Source of the DNA: Bacteroidota bacterium
GTDB lineage: Bacteria; Bacteroidota; Bacteroidia; Chitinophagales; Chitinophagaceae
Direction: 5' to 3'
NCBI GenBank assembly: GCA_023423285.1
Contig: JAFAFV010000060.1
Location: 1 to 32,674 of the forward strand
Length of the DNA stretch: 32,674 bases
The notes beneath the pieces were generated by a model that saw only the letters and a list, made by a program, of their open reading frames with translations, was not told the DNA's origin and searched no databases. Within the stretch, counting starts at the first letter, position 1; each line of letters opens with the position of its first letter. Position numbers and translations under genes: made by a program. Of the stretch, positions 8,813 through 16,609 are shown piece after piece.

Positions 8813-10744
8813 ATGGGTAAGAAAAAATCAGTGAAGAATAGCCAGCTTGACAGCCTTGAAAGAATTGATGTTACCATCTATCCGGACAGTAAAGCCGGGT
8901 CACTTGCAATTGCCAAAACCATTGCAGATCTGATCAGGTCAAAACAAAAAGCTAAGAAAAAATGTGTTCTGGGCCTGGCCACGGGCTCAAGCCCCAAAGG
9001 ACTGTATGCCGAACTGGTGCGCATGCACCGCGAAGAAGGCCTGAGTTTTAAAAATGTTATTACATTTAACCTTGATGAATATTACCCCATCAGTAAAAAT
9101 GCGGTGCAGAGCTACTATCGCTTTATGTTCAATAACCTTTTTTCGCAAGTGGATATTGACCCAAAAAACGTGAATATTCCTAATGGTGAAATAGATAAAG
9201 ATGATATTAAAGCAGAAACCGCCAGATATGAAAAAGAAATTGAAAAAGCGGGCGGTATTGATTTACAAATACTAGGCATTGGTAACAACGGTCATATCGG
9301 CTTTAACGAACCAGGTTCTGGCATTTATACAAAAACCAGGCTGGTAAATTTAACCAACTCTACCAGGCAAGCTAATTCTTTTGAATTTGCAAATATGTCT
9401 GAAGTTCCCCGTCAGGCAATTACCATGGGGATTAGCACCATTCTCAAATCAAAAAAAATAATTTTGATGGCCTGGGGAGAGGCTAAAGCCGATGCAGTAA
9501 AAAAATCTGTTGAAGAAGATGATACAGAAGTGGTACCGGCTTCTTTCCTTCAAAATCACGACAATGTAACTTTTGTGCTGGATGAAGCTGCTGCCACGCA
9601 GCTTACGCGTATCAAATCTCCCTGGCTAACCGGCGAGTGCGAATGGACACCTCAATTGGTCAAAAAAGCGGTGATCAACATGGCGCTGAAATTAAAAAAA
9701 CCTGTGCTGAGCCTTACCAACCAGGACTATAATGATTTTGGTCTTAGCGATCTGATTGTTGAAAAAGGAGACGCCTATGATACTAACCTTGAAGTGTATT
9801 ATATGCTGCGCGATATTATTACCGGATGGCCGGGTGGTAAACCCAATGCTGTAATTCCTACGCACCCCGAAAGGTCAACACCTTATCCAAAAAAAGTGGT
9901 GATCTTTTCGCCTCACCCCGATGATGACATTATTAGCATGGGCGGTACTTTTCAAAGGCTTCACGACCAGGGGCACGATGTGCATGTGGCTTACCAGACA
10001 TCAGGAAATATTGCGGTAACCGATGAGTTTGTAACCCGCTTTCTGGATTTTGCAGTTGGTTTTGATGAAATTGCCAAGATTGGTTCTGACAAACCCCAAA
10101 AATTTTTAAATCAGGCTAAAAAGCACATTGCCTCAAAAAAAGCTAACCAGTCTGATACACCTACCATACGCGCCATCAAAGGACTGATCAGGCGGGGAGA
10201 AGCACGTGCCACTTGCCGGTATGTAGGCATTCCAGAAAAGAATATTCATTTTCAAAATCTGCCTTTTTACGAAACCGGTACAATAGAAAAAAAACCGCTG
10301 GGCGAAAGAGATATTGAAATAACCATGGAATTGTTGCGCGAGACCAAGCCACACCAGGTGTATTGCGCAGGTGATTTTGCCGACCCACATGGCACGCATA
10401 TTGTTTGCTTTGAAGCCGTTTTAAAAGCATTGCAAAGAATTAAAGCTGACGGTGATGAATGGATCAACGACTGCTGGCTGTGGCTTTATAAAGGCGCCTG
10501 GCAAGAGTGGAACATTGAAGATATTGAAATGGCAATACCTATGAGCCCGGCACAGGTTCTAAAAAAGCGGTTTGGTATTTTTATCCACCAGTCACAAAAA
10601 GATATGGTTCCTTTTCAGGGGTCAGACGATCGCGAGTTCTGGCAACGTGCAGAGGAAAGAAATGCTAATACCGCGCAAATATTTGCCGATTTGGGATTGA
10701 CGCATTATGCAGCTATAGAGGCTTTTGTAAGATGGCATTATTGA
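8813..10744 (+). CDS. nagB: Glucosamine-6-phosphate deaminase fused to an LmbE/PIG-L deacetylase-like domain
   Basis: 643 residues in two parts. Residues about 15-280 are NagB: LGLATGSSPKGLYAELV (sugar phosphate loop), VITFNLDEYYPI (catalytic Asp) and GIGNNGHIGFNEPGSG (ring-opening His and Glu). NagB converts glucosamine-6-phosphate to fructose-6-phosphate and ammonia. Residues about 355-640 are an LmbE/PIG-L domain: SPHPDDD at 367-372 (H368, D370, D371) and DPHGTH at 524-529 supply the residues that hold zinc and act as base in MshB-type deacetylases, so the second site looks intact. The last Asp of HPDDD replaces the usual Glu. Such fusions are known as the long NagB form of Bacteroidota, where single-domain NagB of about 260 residues is the standard elsewhere. 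Both sites together could remove the acetyl group and then the amine from one amino sugar, but this is inference. A terminator follows the stop. Confidence 0.93.
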   Translation: MGKKKSVKNSQLDSLERIDVTIYPDSKAGSLAIAKTIADLIRSKQKAKKKCVLGLATGSSPKGLYAELVRMHREEGLSFKNVITFNLDEYYPISKNAVQSYYRFMFNNLFSQVDIDPKNVNIPNGEIDKDDIKAETARYEKEIEKAGGIDLQILGIGNNGHIGFNEPGSGIYTKTRLVNLTNSTRQANSFEFANMSEVPRQAITMGISTILKSKKIILMAWGEAKADAVKKSVEEDDTEVVPASFLQNHDNVTFVLDEAAATQLTRIKSPWLTGECEWTPQLVKKAVINMALKLKKPVLSLTNQDYNDFGLSDLIVEKGDAYDTNLEVYYMLRDIITGWPGGKPNAVIPTHPERSTPYPKKVVIFSPHPDDDIISMGGTFQRLHDQGHDVHVAYQTSGNIAVTDEFVTRFLDFAVGFDEIAKIGSDKPQKFLNQAKKHIASKKANQSDTPTIRAIKGLIRRGEARATCRYVGIPEKNIHFQNLPFYETGTIEKKPLGERDIEITMELLRETKPHQVYCAGDFADPHGTHIVCFEAVLKALQRIKADGDEWINDCWLWLYKGAWQEWNIEDIEMAIPMSPAQVLKKRFGIFIHQSQKDMVPFQGSDDREFWQRAEERNANTAQIFADLGLTHYAAIEAFVRWHY

Positions 10745-10766
10745 TCAATTCCAAATTCTTTATAAA

Positions 10767-10805
10767 ACAAAGCGCCGCTCATTTTTGAGCGGCGCTTTGT
10801 TCTTT
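10767..10805 (+). terminator. Bidirectional terminator between nagB and the coiled-coil gene
   Basis: A perfect 15-bp inverted repeat, ACAAAGCGCCGCTCA / TGAGCGGCGCTTTGT, spans 10767-10781 and 10786-10800 with a TTTT loop. TCTTTTT follows on the plus strand, and on the minus strand the stem is followed by TTTTATA. It lies between two convergent genes and can serve both. Confidence 0.88.
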
Positions 10806-10818
10806 TTATTAAATACTA

Positions 10819-11805
10819 TTAGCCAAATAATCCCTTCTTTAAAGTTCGGATACCTTCACCAATTTTAAAACCGTTATGGTACACTTCAATTTTATAATCG
10901 CCGGGTTGAAAGCCTGACGGGTTGGCTATTGGGAAGGAAACGCCTTTACGTGTGCCAGTCTCATACTCTACAGGTACTTTGGCAGTAAATCTACGGTCAC
11001 CATCCTGGCGTGTTGTCATGGCACCTGAACCTAAAATTCCATTCTGTACAATGGTTCCTTTAGGATCAGTAACAATTACGTACAGGTCAGCAGGCCCGGA
11101 AGTAGTGATCCTGTTCTCTACATTGAAGGCAACTTTTAATTTATCTACCCTGCGGGCAAAACTGGTTTCTTTTTCCTTACCACTGCGTGTATCGCGCAAC
11201 GGTGTAATTGACATACCTGTAGCGGTTAGCGTACTGGCCACATCCACAGTATTAGCCAGTTCATCATTTTCTGTGGTGCGTGTTGTGAGGTTTTGTGTAA
11301 GCACATCTTTTTCCTGGGTTAGGTGCGTATTGCGCACGGTAAGTTCCTGGTTTTCGCCTCTTAGCTGTGTTACCTGTGCTTCCAGCCTTCCAATCTGTCC
11401 GTTCAGCTCGCCAATCATTTGTCTGGCTCTTGCCAGGTCGGCGCTGGTGGCATTTTTATCATTTAATATTCTTGTAATTTCTACCTTGCGCTCCTCAATT
11501 TCACGTTGTAATGCTGTTCGCTCTCCTTGCAGCGAATTGTTGGCGCCGGTAATAGAGTCAAGCCGCATTTCTGCCAGGTTAAACATTTGGCGTAGTGAAT
11601 CAGATTCAGACATAGCGGTGGCCATTTCGGTTTCCGTAACGTTTGCACTGGTACCACTCTGGCTGTTATTCTTCCATAAAATATACCCCCATGTACCTAA
11701 AAGGGCTGCCACTAAAACCCCTATAATAATGTTGCGGTTTCCTGAATTGTTGGGAGTATTGGTTGTGTGTTGATTTGTTGCAGACGGATAATTTGTATTT
11801 GCCAT
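10819..11805 (-). CDS. Membrane-anchored coiled-coil protein with C-terminal beta domain, function unknown
   Basis: 328 residues with no clear named family. Residues 1-24 are a polar Asn/Thr-rich segment and 25-44 are one transmembrane helix (NIIIGVLVAALLGTWGYILW). Residues about 60-180 form a long coiled coil rich in Glu, Gln, Arg and Leu (LQGERTALQREIEERKVEI and similar). Residues about 210-320 look like an all-beta sandwich (KLKVAFNVENRITTSGPADLYV ... GDYKIEVYHNGFKIGEG). No cleavable signal is present, so the coiled coil and beta domain are probably held in the periplasm by an N-terminal anchor. The layout suggests a spacer that holds a binding domain away from the membrane. Its upstream gap is shared with the divergent holA. 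Confidence 0.8.
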   Translation of the reverse strand: MANTNYPSATNQHTTNTPNNSGNRNIIIGVLVAALLGTWGYILWKNNSQSGTSANVTETEMATAMSESDSLRQMFNLAEMRLDSITGANNSLQGERTALQREIEERKVEITRILNDKNATSADLARARQMIGELNGQIGRLEAQVTQLRGENQELTVRNTHLTQEKDVLTQNLTTRTTENDELANTVDVASTLTATGMSITPLRDTRSGKEKETSFARRVDKLKVAFNVENRITTSGPADLYVIVTDPKGTIVQNGILGSGAMTTRQDGDRRFTAKVPVEYETGTRKGVSFPIANPSGFQPGDYKIEVYHNGFKIGEGIRTLKKGLFG

Positions 11806-11908
11806 AAACAGAAGATTTAAATGCTACTTAAGATTGGTAATATAGTTTATAGATTTTACTAAAGTGATATATTTCTTTCGCAGAAACTATGCCAAATGAT
11901 GTTATTTA

Positions 11909-11946
11909 AATGCTATTATAATTATATAGTTAATGCCATTATAATT
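11909..11946. repeat. Short imperfect direct repeat upstream of holA
   Basis: AATGCTATTATAATT at 11909-11923 is repeated as AATGCCATTATAATT at 11932-11946, 14 of 15 bases identical and 23 nt from start to start. Both copies are in the gap between the divergent coiled-coil gene and holA. They could be a tandem operator or just AT-rich drift. Confidence 0.4.
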
Positions 11947-11960
11947 TTTATTTTAGCGGA

Positions 11961-12953
11961 ATGGCTATCGAGAAAATTTTGCGCGACTGGAAAAAAAAGA
12001 ACTTTGTTCCTGTTTACTGGCTTGAAGGCGACGAGGAATATTATATAGACAAATTGGTAAATTATGCTGAACACAATATTTTACCTGAAAGCGAAGCTTC
12101 ATTCAACCTGAGCGTATTTTATGGCCGTGATGCAAATTGGGCTGATGTTATAAATGCATGCCGCCGGTACCCTATGTTTGCTGATATGCAGGTGGTGATT
12201 GTAAAAGAAGCGCAATATTTAAGGGAAATAGACAAACTCGAAGCTTACATTATAAAGCCTTTAAACTCCACGGTTTTGATTGTTGCTTATAAAGAGAAAA
12301 AGCTGGATGCCCGTACAAAGTTTTATAAACTGCTGAAACAACATGCCACAGTGCTTACTACAAAAAAAATGAGGGATGAGGCGCTACCTGGTTGGGTGAA
12401 TGAAACTGTAAATGATATGGGTTACACTATAACTCCCAAAGCAAATGCACTACTTACCGAACACATTGGCAACGATCTAAACCGCATTGAAAATGAAATT
12501 GAAAAGATACTTATTAACCTAAAAGGTCGTAAATCAATCACCGAAGAAGACATTGAGCAGTTTGTAGGCATTAGTAAAGAGTATAATGTTTTTGAATTGC
12601 AATCAGCTATGGCTAACAAAGACTTTCCGAAAGCTATGAAAATTGTACAATATTTTGAAGCCAACCCAAAAGCGGTGTCTATACAAAAAATTTTGCCATT
12701 ATTGTATTCCTACTTTAGTAAGGTATATATGGTCTTTGGTGTTTCAGCCGGAGATGATATCGCAGGTCAGATAGGCGTACCTTCTTTTGTTGTTTCAGAT
12801 TACAAGAAGGCTGCTACAACTCATGGTTTTGACGGGATCAAAAAAATACTACTGCTATTGCATCAGTATAATTTAAAAAGCATCGGCATTAATACAGTGT
12901 CAATAAATGATAGTGAACTGATGAAAGAACTGGTAGTTAAAAGCATCATGTAG
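11961..12953 (+). CDS. holA: DNA polymerase III subunit delta
   Basis: 330 residues, close to the usual length. The N-terminal domain carries the family segments PVYWLEGDEEYYIDKLVNYA and FADMQVVIVKEAQYL. The middle has the LTEHIGNDLNRIENEIEKILI and FVGISKEYNVFELQSAM segments that are typical of HolA. The C-terminal helical collar domain ends with SINDSELMKELVVKSIM. HolA is the wrench of the clamp loader: it opens the beta sliding clamp so that it can be placed on DNA. It is an AAA+ relative without ATPase motifs, and none is seen here. It is transcribed away from the coiled-coil gene and converges on ribF with 16 nt between stop codons. Confidence 0.95.
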   Translation: MAIEKILRDWKKKNFVPVYWLEGDEEYYIDKLVNYAEHNILPESEASFNLSVFYGRDANWADVINACRRYPMFADMQVVIVKEAQYLREIDKLEAYIIKPLNSTVLIVAYKEKKLDARTKFYKLLKQHATVLTTKKMRDEALPGWVNETVNDMGYTITPKANALLTEHIGNDLNRIENEIEKILINLKGRKSITEEDIEQFVGISKEYNVFELQSAMANKDFPKAMKIVQYFEANPKAVSIQKILPLLYSYFSKVYMVFGVSAGDDIAGQIGVPSFVVSDYKKAATTHGFDGIKKILLLLHQYNLKSIGINTVSINDSELMKELVVKSIM

Positions 12954-12969
12954 TGCTGCAATATTTATA

Positions 12970-13920
12970 TTACAAGCCTGACAATATTTGAAGGCTGTTG
13001 GCTTTGTCTTCATCAATCCTTTTTACCAGATCTCCAAGGTTATCAAATTTTTCTTCAGCGCGTAAAAATGCTTTCACGTAAACACGCACGGTTGCGCCGT
13101 ATATTTCTTCTTTAAAATCAAAAATATTCACTTCAATCACCCGCTTTTTGCCATCCACTGTAGGGCGAAAGCCTACACTCATCATGCCACCGTATGTTGG
13201 CCCGTAATTGCCTTCCTCATTTTTTACAGCGCAGTAAACTGTATAAATACCATCACCCGGCGATAGTTTTTCATCATCGCTGATTTTTATATTTGCTGTG
13301 GGGTATCCCAGTTGCCGGCCCAGCTTATCGCCGTGCATGACAATGCCTTCAAAAAAATAGTCGTAACCCAGCAAGGTATTGGCAGAATCTATATTTCCGT
13401 TAATAATTGCATCTCTGATCTTTGTTGAGCTGATTGAAATGTCATCTAAAACATGCCTGGGAATTTCTTTTACCTGAAACTTGTACGCCTGCTGAAATTT
13501 TTCAAGCATTTTATAATTACCCTTCCTGTCACGGCCAAAACGATGGTCGTAACCGATAATAATGGTGTGAGGATAAAATCTTTCCACCAGAAAATTCCTG
13601 ACATAATCTTCTGCTGGCTGATTTGCAAATGCATCCGTAAAAGGAGTGATGACCAGATGGTCTACTTTTAGTTGCTTAAGCAATTCAATTCTTTCATCCA
13701 GTGTATTTAATAAACGAATACCAAGGATAGAGGAAGTAACAACTTTGCGCGGATGCGGGTGAAAGGTAATGATTACCGACTCGCCGCCTACATCACGCGC
13801 TTGTTTGGTAAGTTGTCCGATCACTTTTTTATGCCCTTCGTGCACACCATCAAACGTGCCTATGGTAATAACAGCGTTTTTAAATCGCGGCAAATGGTCT
13901 ATATCATAATGAATTTTCAT
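12970..13920 (-). CDS. ribF: Bifunctional riboflavin kinase / FAD synthetase
   Basis: 316 residues from the ATG at 13920 (MKIHYDIDHLP). The N-terminal FAD synthetase domain has the nucleotidyltransferase signature ITIGTFDGVHEGHKKVI, then ITFHPHPRKVV and the IIGYDHRFGRDRKGNY loop. The C-terminal riboflavin kinase domain has GDKLGRQLGYPTANI and the VNIFDFKEEIYG strand. The enzyme makes FMN from riboflavin and then FAD in the cytoplasm. An ATG three codons upstream (13929) is in frame. The shorter start is preferred because TATTTTTG, a match to the -7 consensus, lies at 13927-13934 and overlaps the longer start. If that box is used, the message is nearly leaderless. The gene also follows the fructosamine-kinase-like gene by 55 nt and could be read through from it. 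Confidence 0.95.
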   Translation of the reverse strand: MKIHYDIDHLPRFKNAVITIGTFDGVHEGHKKVIGQLTKQARDVGGESVIITFHPHPRKVVTSSILGIRLLNTLDERIELLKQLKVDHLVITPFTDAFANQPAEDYVRNFLVERFYPHTIIIGYDHRFGRDRKGNYKMLEKFQQAYKFQVKEIPRHVLDDISISSTKIRDAIINGNIDSANTLLGYDYFFEGIVMHGDKLGRQLGYPTANIKISDDEKLSPGDGIYTVYCAVKNEEGNYGPTYGGMMSVGFRPTVDGKKRVIEVNIFDFKEEIYGATVRVYVKAFLRAEEKFDNLGDLVKRIDEDKANSLQILSGL

Positions 13921-13926
13921 AAACCG

Positions 13927-13934
13927 CAAAAATA
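13927..13934 (-). promoter_or_regulatory. Candidate -7 element of ribF
   Basis: The minus strand reads TATTTTTG, a match to TAnnTTTG, ending 6 nt before the preferred ribF start. No TTTG or TTG was found at the normal distance upstream, so the promoter is weakly supported. Confidence 0.3.
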
Positions 13935-13975
13935 AGGGGTATTTGCACTTGCCCGAATGTTACTGCGTAACCTGC

Positions 13976-14827
13976 TTAAAATTGCTTTAAAATTTCTCTT
14001 ACACTTTGCACGTAATGTCCGCCAAATAAAAGGGCATGCACGAGCAACGGGTATAACTGCGCGTAGCGCACCCTTTGCCTCCATTGGCTTCCAATCGGGT
14101 AGGCATGATGATAAGCTTTGTAAAATTCCGTTGCAAAACCGCCAAAAAGCAGCGTCATTCCCAAATCCATTTCGCGGTGGCCATAATAAACAGCGGGATC
14201 AATCATAGCAGGTTCTCCATTTGGGCCAATCATGTAATTGCCACTCCATAAATCTCCGTGCAGTAAAGACGGTGCTTCTTCCGGAAAAATTTCAGGAAGC
14301 AGGTTACAAAATTTCTCTGCATGGGCCACATCCTGTGCGGAAAAACTTTTGTCATTGTTTTTTAATTGTTTTATGAGTGGCATCACGCGACATTGAGCAT
14401 AAAAGTTGGGCCAGTTATCATGCCTATTATTTTTTTGCGGCAGGCTTCCGATATAATTATCTGCTTCAAAGCCATAATAAGATTGCGGTTGTCGGTGCAT
14501 GTCAGCCAGCGCTGTTCCAAAGTCTTTCCAAAAATCTTTCACAGGTTTTCCCTGTTCCATCCATTCCATTAGCAGGTATTGCTGATTTCCGGATTCTCCA
14601 TATTCAATCACTTGCGGAACATACAATGTGCTTGCTTTTTTCAACGCCTGCAAACCCTGCGCCTCCCGTGCAAACATTTCTGGATACCGTTGCGTGTTAT
14701 TTACTTTCAAAAAGTATTTTTTATCAGCTGTTGACAGGCAATAAGCCTCATTAATGTCGCCTCCGCCCACACGCCGGGTGCCGGTAACAGGCAAGCCTGT
14801 TTTAGCAAGAATACATTCTAGATTCAT
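13976..14827 (-). CDS. Fructosamine kinase family protein
   Basis: 283 residues, normal for the family. It has an aminoglycoside-phosphotransferase-like kinase fold: GGGDINEAYCLSTADKKYFLKVN (glycine loop and nucleotide-binding Lys), EAQGLQALKKA (helix C), LLMEWMEQG (hinge), LLHGDLWSGNYM (catalytic loop with the general base Asp and metal-binding Asn) and AMIDPAVYYGHREMDLGMT (metal-binding Asp and the family-specific YGHREMDL). Family members phosphorylate ketoamines (fructosamines or ribulosamines) bound to proteins or amino acids, which makes the sugar fall off and so repairs glycation. Which sugar is used cannot be told. It lies 55 nt upstream of ribF on the same strand and is divergent from the kinase cluster. 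Confidence 0.92.
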   Translation of the reverse strand: MNLECILAKTGLPVTGTRRVGGGDINEAYCLSTADKKYFLKVNNTQRYPEMFAREAQGLQALKKASTLYVPQVIEYGESGNQQYLLMEWMEQGKPVKDFWKDFGTALADMHRQPQSYYGFEADNYIGSLPQKNNRHDNWPNFYAQCRVMPLIKQLKNNDKSFSAQDVAHAEKFCNLLPEIFPEEAPSLLHGDLWSGNYMIGPNGEPAMIDPAVYYGHREMDLGMTLLFGGFATEFYKAYHHAYPIGSQWRQRVRYAQLYPLLVHALLFGGHYVQSVREILKQF

Positions 14828-14973
14828 TTAAGCTGGCTTTTACCGAAAATACATTACCATTTACCTTTTTTTATAATTATTTAAGATTTTGGTAGTAAAT
14901 CTGTATTTATTTTGAGGGTTACTTAATGCTTTTTATAGGATAAACGTTTAATAAGTGAAAACTGCTGAAGCTT

Positions 14974-15002
14974 AGAAATCAGATTTCTGACAGTTAATTT
15001 TG
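14974..15002 (+). promoter_or_regulatory. Candidate promoter and palindromic operator of the kinase/cell-wall cluster
   Basis: TAATTTTG at 14995-15002 matches the Bacteroidota -7 consensus and would start transcription about 35 nt before the kinase ATG at 15045. Just upstream, 14974-14988 is a palindrome with two perfect 7-bp arms around one base (AGAAATC A GATTTCT). It sits where the -33 box should be. No clear -33 TTTG is present, which would fit a promoter that needs an activator, but this is inference. Confidence 0.4.
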
Positions 15003-15044
15003 CGTATATTTCAAATTGAATTTTAAAGCACTTGCAACAGAAGA

Positions 15045-16547
15045 ATGGAGAATACAACAATAAACGGCTATATTTTAAAATACAAATTGGGCGAGGGTGG
15101 TATGGCTGAAGTGTGGTATGCCGAAAATGTGCTGGGCAAGCCCGCAGCCGTAAAGGTTTTGCAAAAACGGCTTTGCGGTGTGGCAGACGTGGTGGCGCGC
15201 TTTGAGAACGAGGCAAAACTGATGGTACAGCTCAACCATCCGCATATTCGTAATATTTATGACTTTTCAACCATTGATGATTGCCCTTGCATGGTTATGG
15301 AATACCTAGAGGGCAAAGACCTGGGTCAGAGATTGAAAGACGGTGAACGTTTTACCAATGAGCAGCTAATTGCCTGGTGGAATGATCTGGTAGAGGCGTT
15401 GCAATACACACACCGTAAAAATATCATTCACCGCGACATAAAGCCTTCCAATCTTTTTCTTACCGAAGATGGAAATATTAAAGTGCTGGATTTTGGAATT
15501 GCCAAGATCAAAGACAATATTACCGTTACACAAACCGGCTCGCGCATGGGCACGCTGTTGTACATGAGTCCCGAGCAGGTGTATGATACCAGGCACCTTA
15601 CTTACAAAACAGATGTGTACTCGCTGGCGGTAACTTTTTATCACCTTGTTTCTGGCAACGCGCCTTACGATACAACAAAAATTTCTGACTTTGAAGTACA
15701 GGAAAATATTGTTCGTAAGAATATTGATACCTCACTATTGCCAGAGCCCTGGCGCAGTTTGCTGCCCGGCTATTTGTATAAAAATGCTGAAGACAGGAGA
15801 GAACTTCGAAAAATGGAAAGCGATCGACCTATAGTTGAAGAGACAATGATATACAGCCCTGCAACAGGTTCCATTCCTGTTGAGGCAGCACCGGTTTATT
15901 ATCCTGTTAGAAGAAAATCAAATGCATGGGTTTACCTGCTGCTATCAGTTTTAGTAATAGCAGGCGTGGTTGCCCTTGCTATGAATCAGGACATGATTGA
16001 TAAATGGGTGAATAATGACAGCGGCGCGAATGTGCCGGTAGCAACTGAAAATGTTGAGCCGGAAAGGAAGCCGGAACCTGCTGTTGATCCTGTAGTAATT
16101 GAGCCTGATACCACAAGTTCTATAAACCCTGATGGAACCACAGACCAGGTAATAACCAGCATAGACGTGAGGGAAACAGAGGCAAATATTAAAAATAAAA
16201 TTGTTGATTATTACCAAAGCCGCAGCGACTGCAATACGCTGTACCGTTTTTTTGCCGATACGGTAAAGCAATACTACAAAAACTCTAATGAGCCTATTGA
16301 AACAGTTATCACGGAGTGTGAAAATTACCACGGTAAGTGGAGATTTACCGAGGCAGATATCAACACCCAATCTTATGTGTTTACGCACCAGCAAAACGGA
16401 AACGTACTGGTAGATTACAACATGCTTTATAAAATAAAACAAAACGAAACCGACGACTGGATCCCTTACAGCATTGACGTTTCAATGGTATTTGATGAGA
16501 ACGGAAAAATCAGCAGAATTGTTGAAACGAGAATAGAGAAGCTGTAA
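15045..16547 (+). CDS. Transmembrane Ser/Thr protein kinase with extracytoplasmic C-terminal domain
   Basis: 500 residues. Residues about 9-265 form a Hanks-type kinase with all key parts: glycine loop LGEGGMAEVW (15-24), Lys37 in AAVKVL, HRDIKPSN with Asp131, DFG at 149-151, and the activation segment GTLLYMSPEQ. A Pro/Val linker is followed by one membrane helix at about 294-314 (NAWVYLLLSVLVIAGVVALAM). Outside the membrane there is an acidic Pro/Thr linker (about 325-380), then about 115 residues (NIKNKIVDYYQSR to the end) that alternate helix and strand much like an NTF2-like fold. There are no PASTA repeats, unlike PknB/PrkC. The outer domain is the probable sensor. It is the first gene of a six-gene cluster and starts 42 nt after a candidate -7 box. 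Confidence 0.93.
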   Translation: MENTTINGYILKYKLGEGGMAEVWYAENVLGKPAAVKVLQKRLCGVADVVARFENEAKLMVQLNHPHIRNIYDFSTIDDCPCMVMEYLEGKDLGQRLKDGERFTNEQLIAWWNDLVEALQYTHRKNIIHRDIKPSNLFLTEDGNIKVLDFGIAKIKDNITVTQTGSRMGTLLYMSPEQVYDTRHLTYKTDVYSLAVTFYHLVSGNAPYDTTKISDFEVQENIVRKNIDTSLLPEPWRSLLPGYLYKNAEDRRELRKMESDRPIVEETMIYSPATGSIPVEAAPVYYPVRRKSNAWVYLLLSVLVIAGVVALAMNQDMIDKWVNNDSGANVPVATENVEPERKPEPAVDPVVIEPDTTSSINPDGTTDQVITSIDVRETEANIKNKIVDYYQSRSDCNTLYRFFADTVKQYYKNSNEPIETVITECENYHGKWRFTEADINTQSYVFTHQQNGNVLVDYNMLYKIKQNETDDWIPYSIDVSMVFDENGKISRIVETRIEKL

Positions 16548-16609
16548 GCGAAAGGCTTTTTATATGAAAAAATTTGTTTCAGATCAGTAAAAAAGAATTA
16601 TAAAAATAT

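Noticed and set aside
9275..9325. Loss of a catalytic Asp in NagB (GNNGH instead of the GNDGH of E. coli)
   Set aside because: Asn at this position is common in working NagB enzymes from other phyla, so it is a family variant and not a defect.
10922..11773. 283-codon open frame on the plus strand opposite the coiled-coil gene
   Set aside because: It is a shadow of the real minus-strand gene: the translation is Ser/Val/Leu-rich with no domain pattern, while the minus strand gives a helix, coiled coil and beta domain with a matching terminator.
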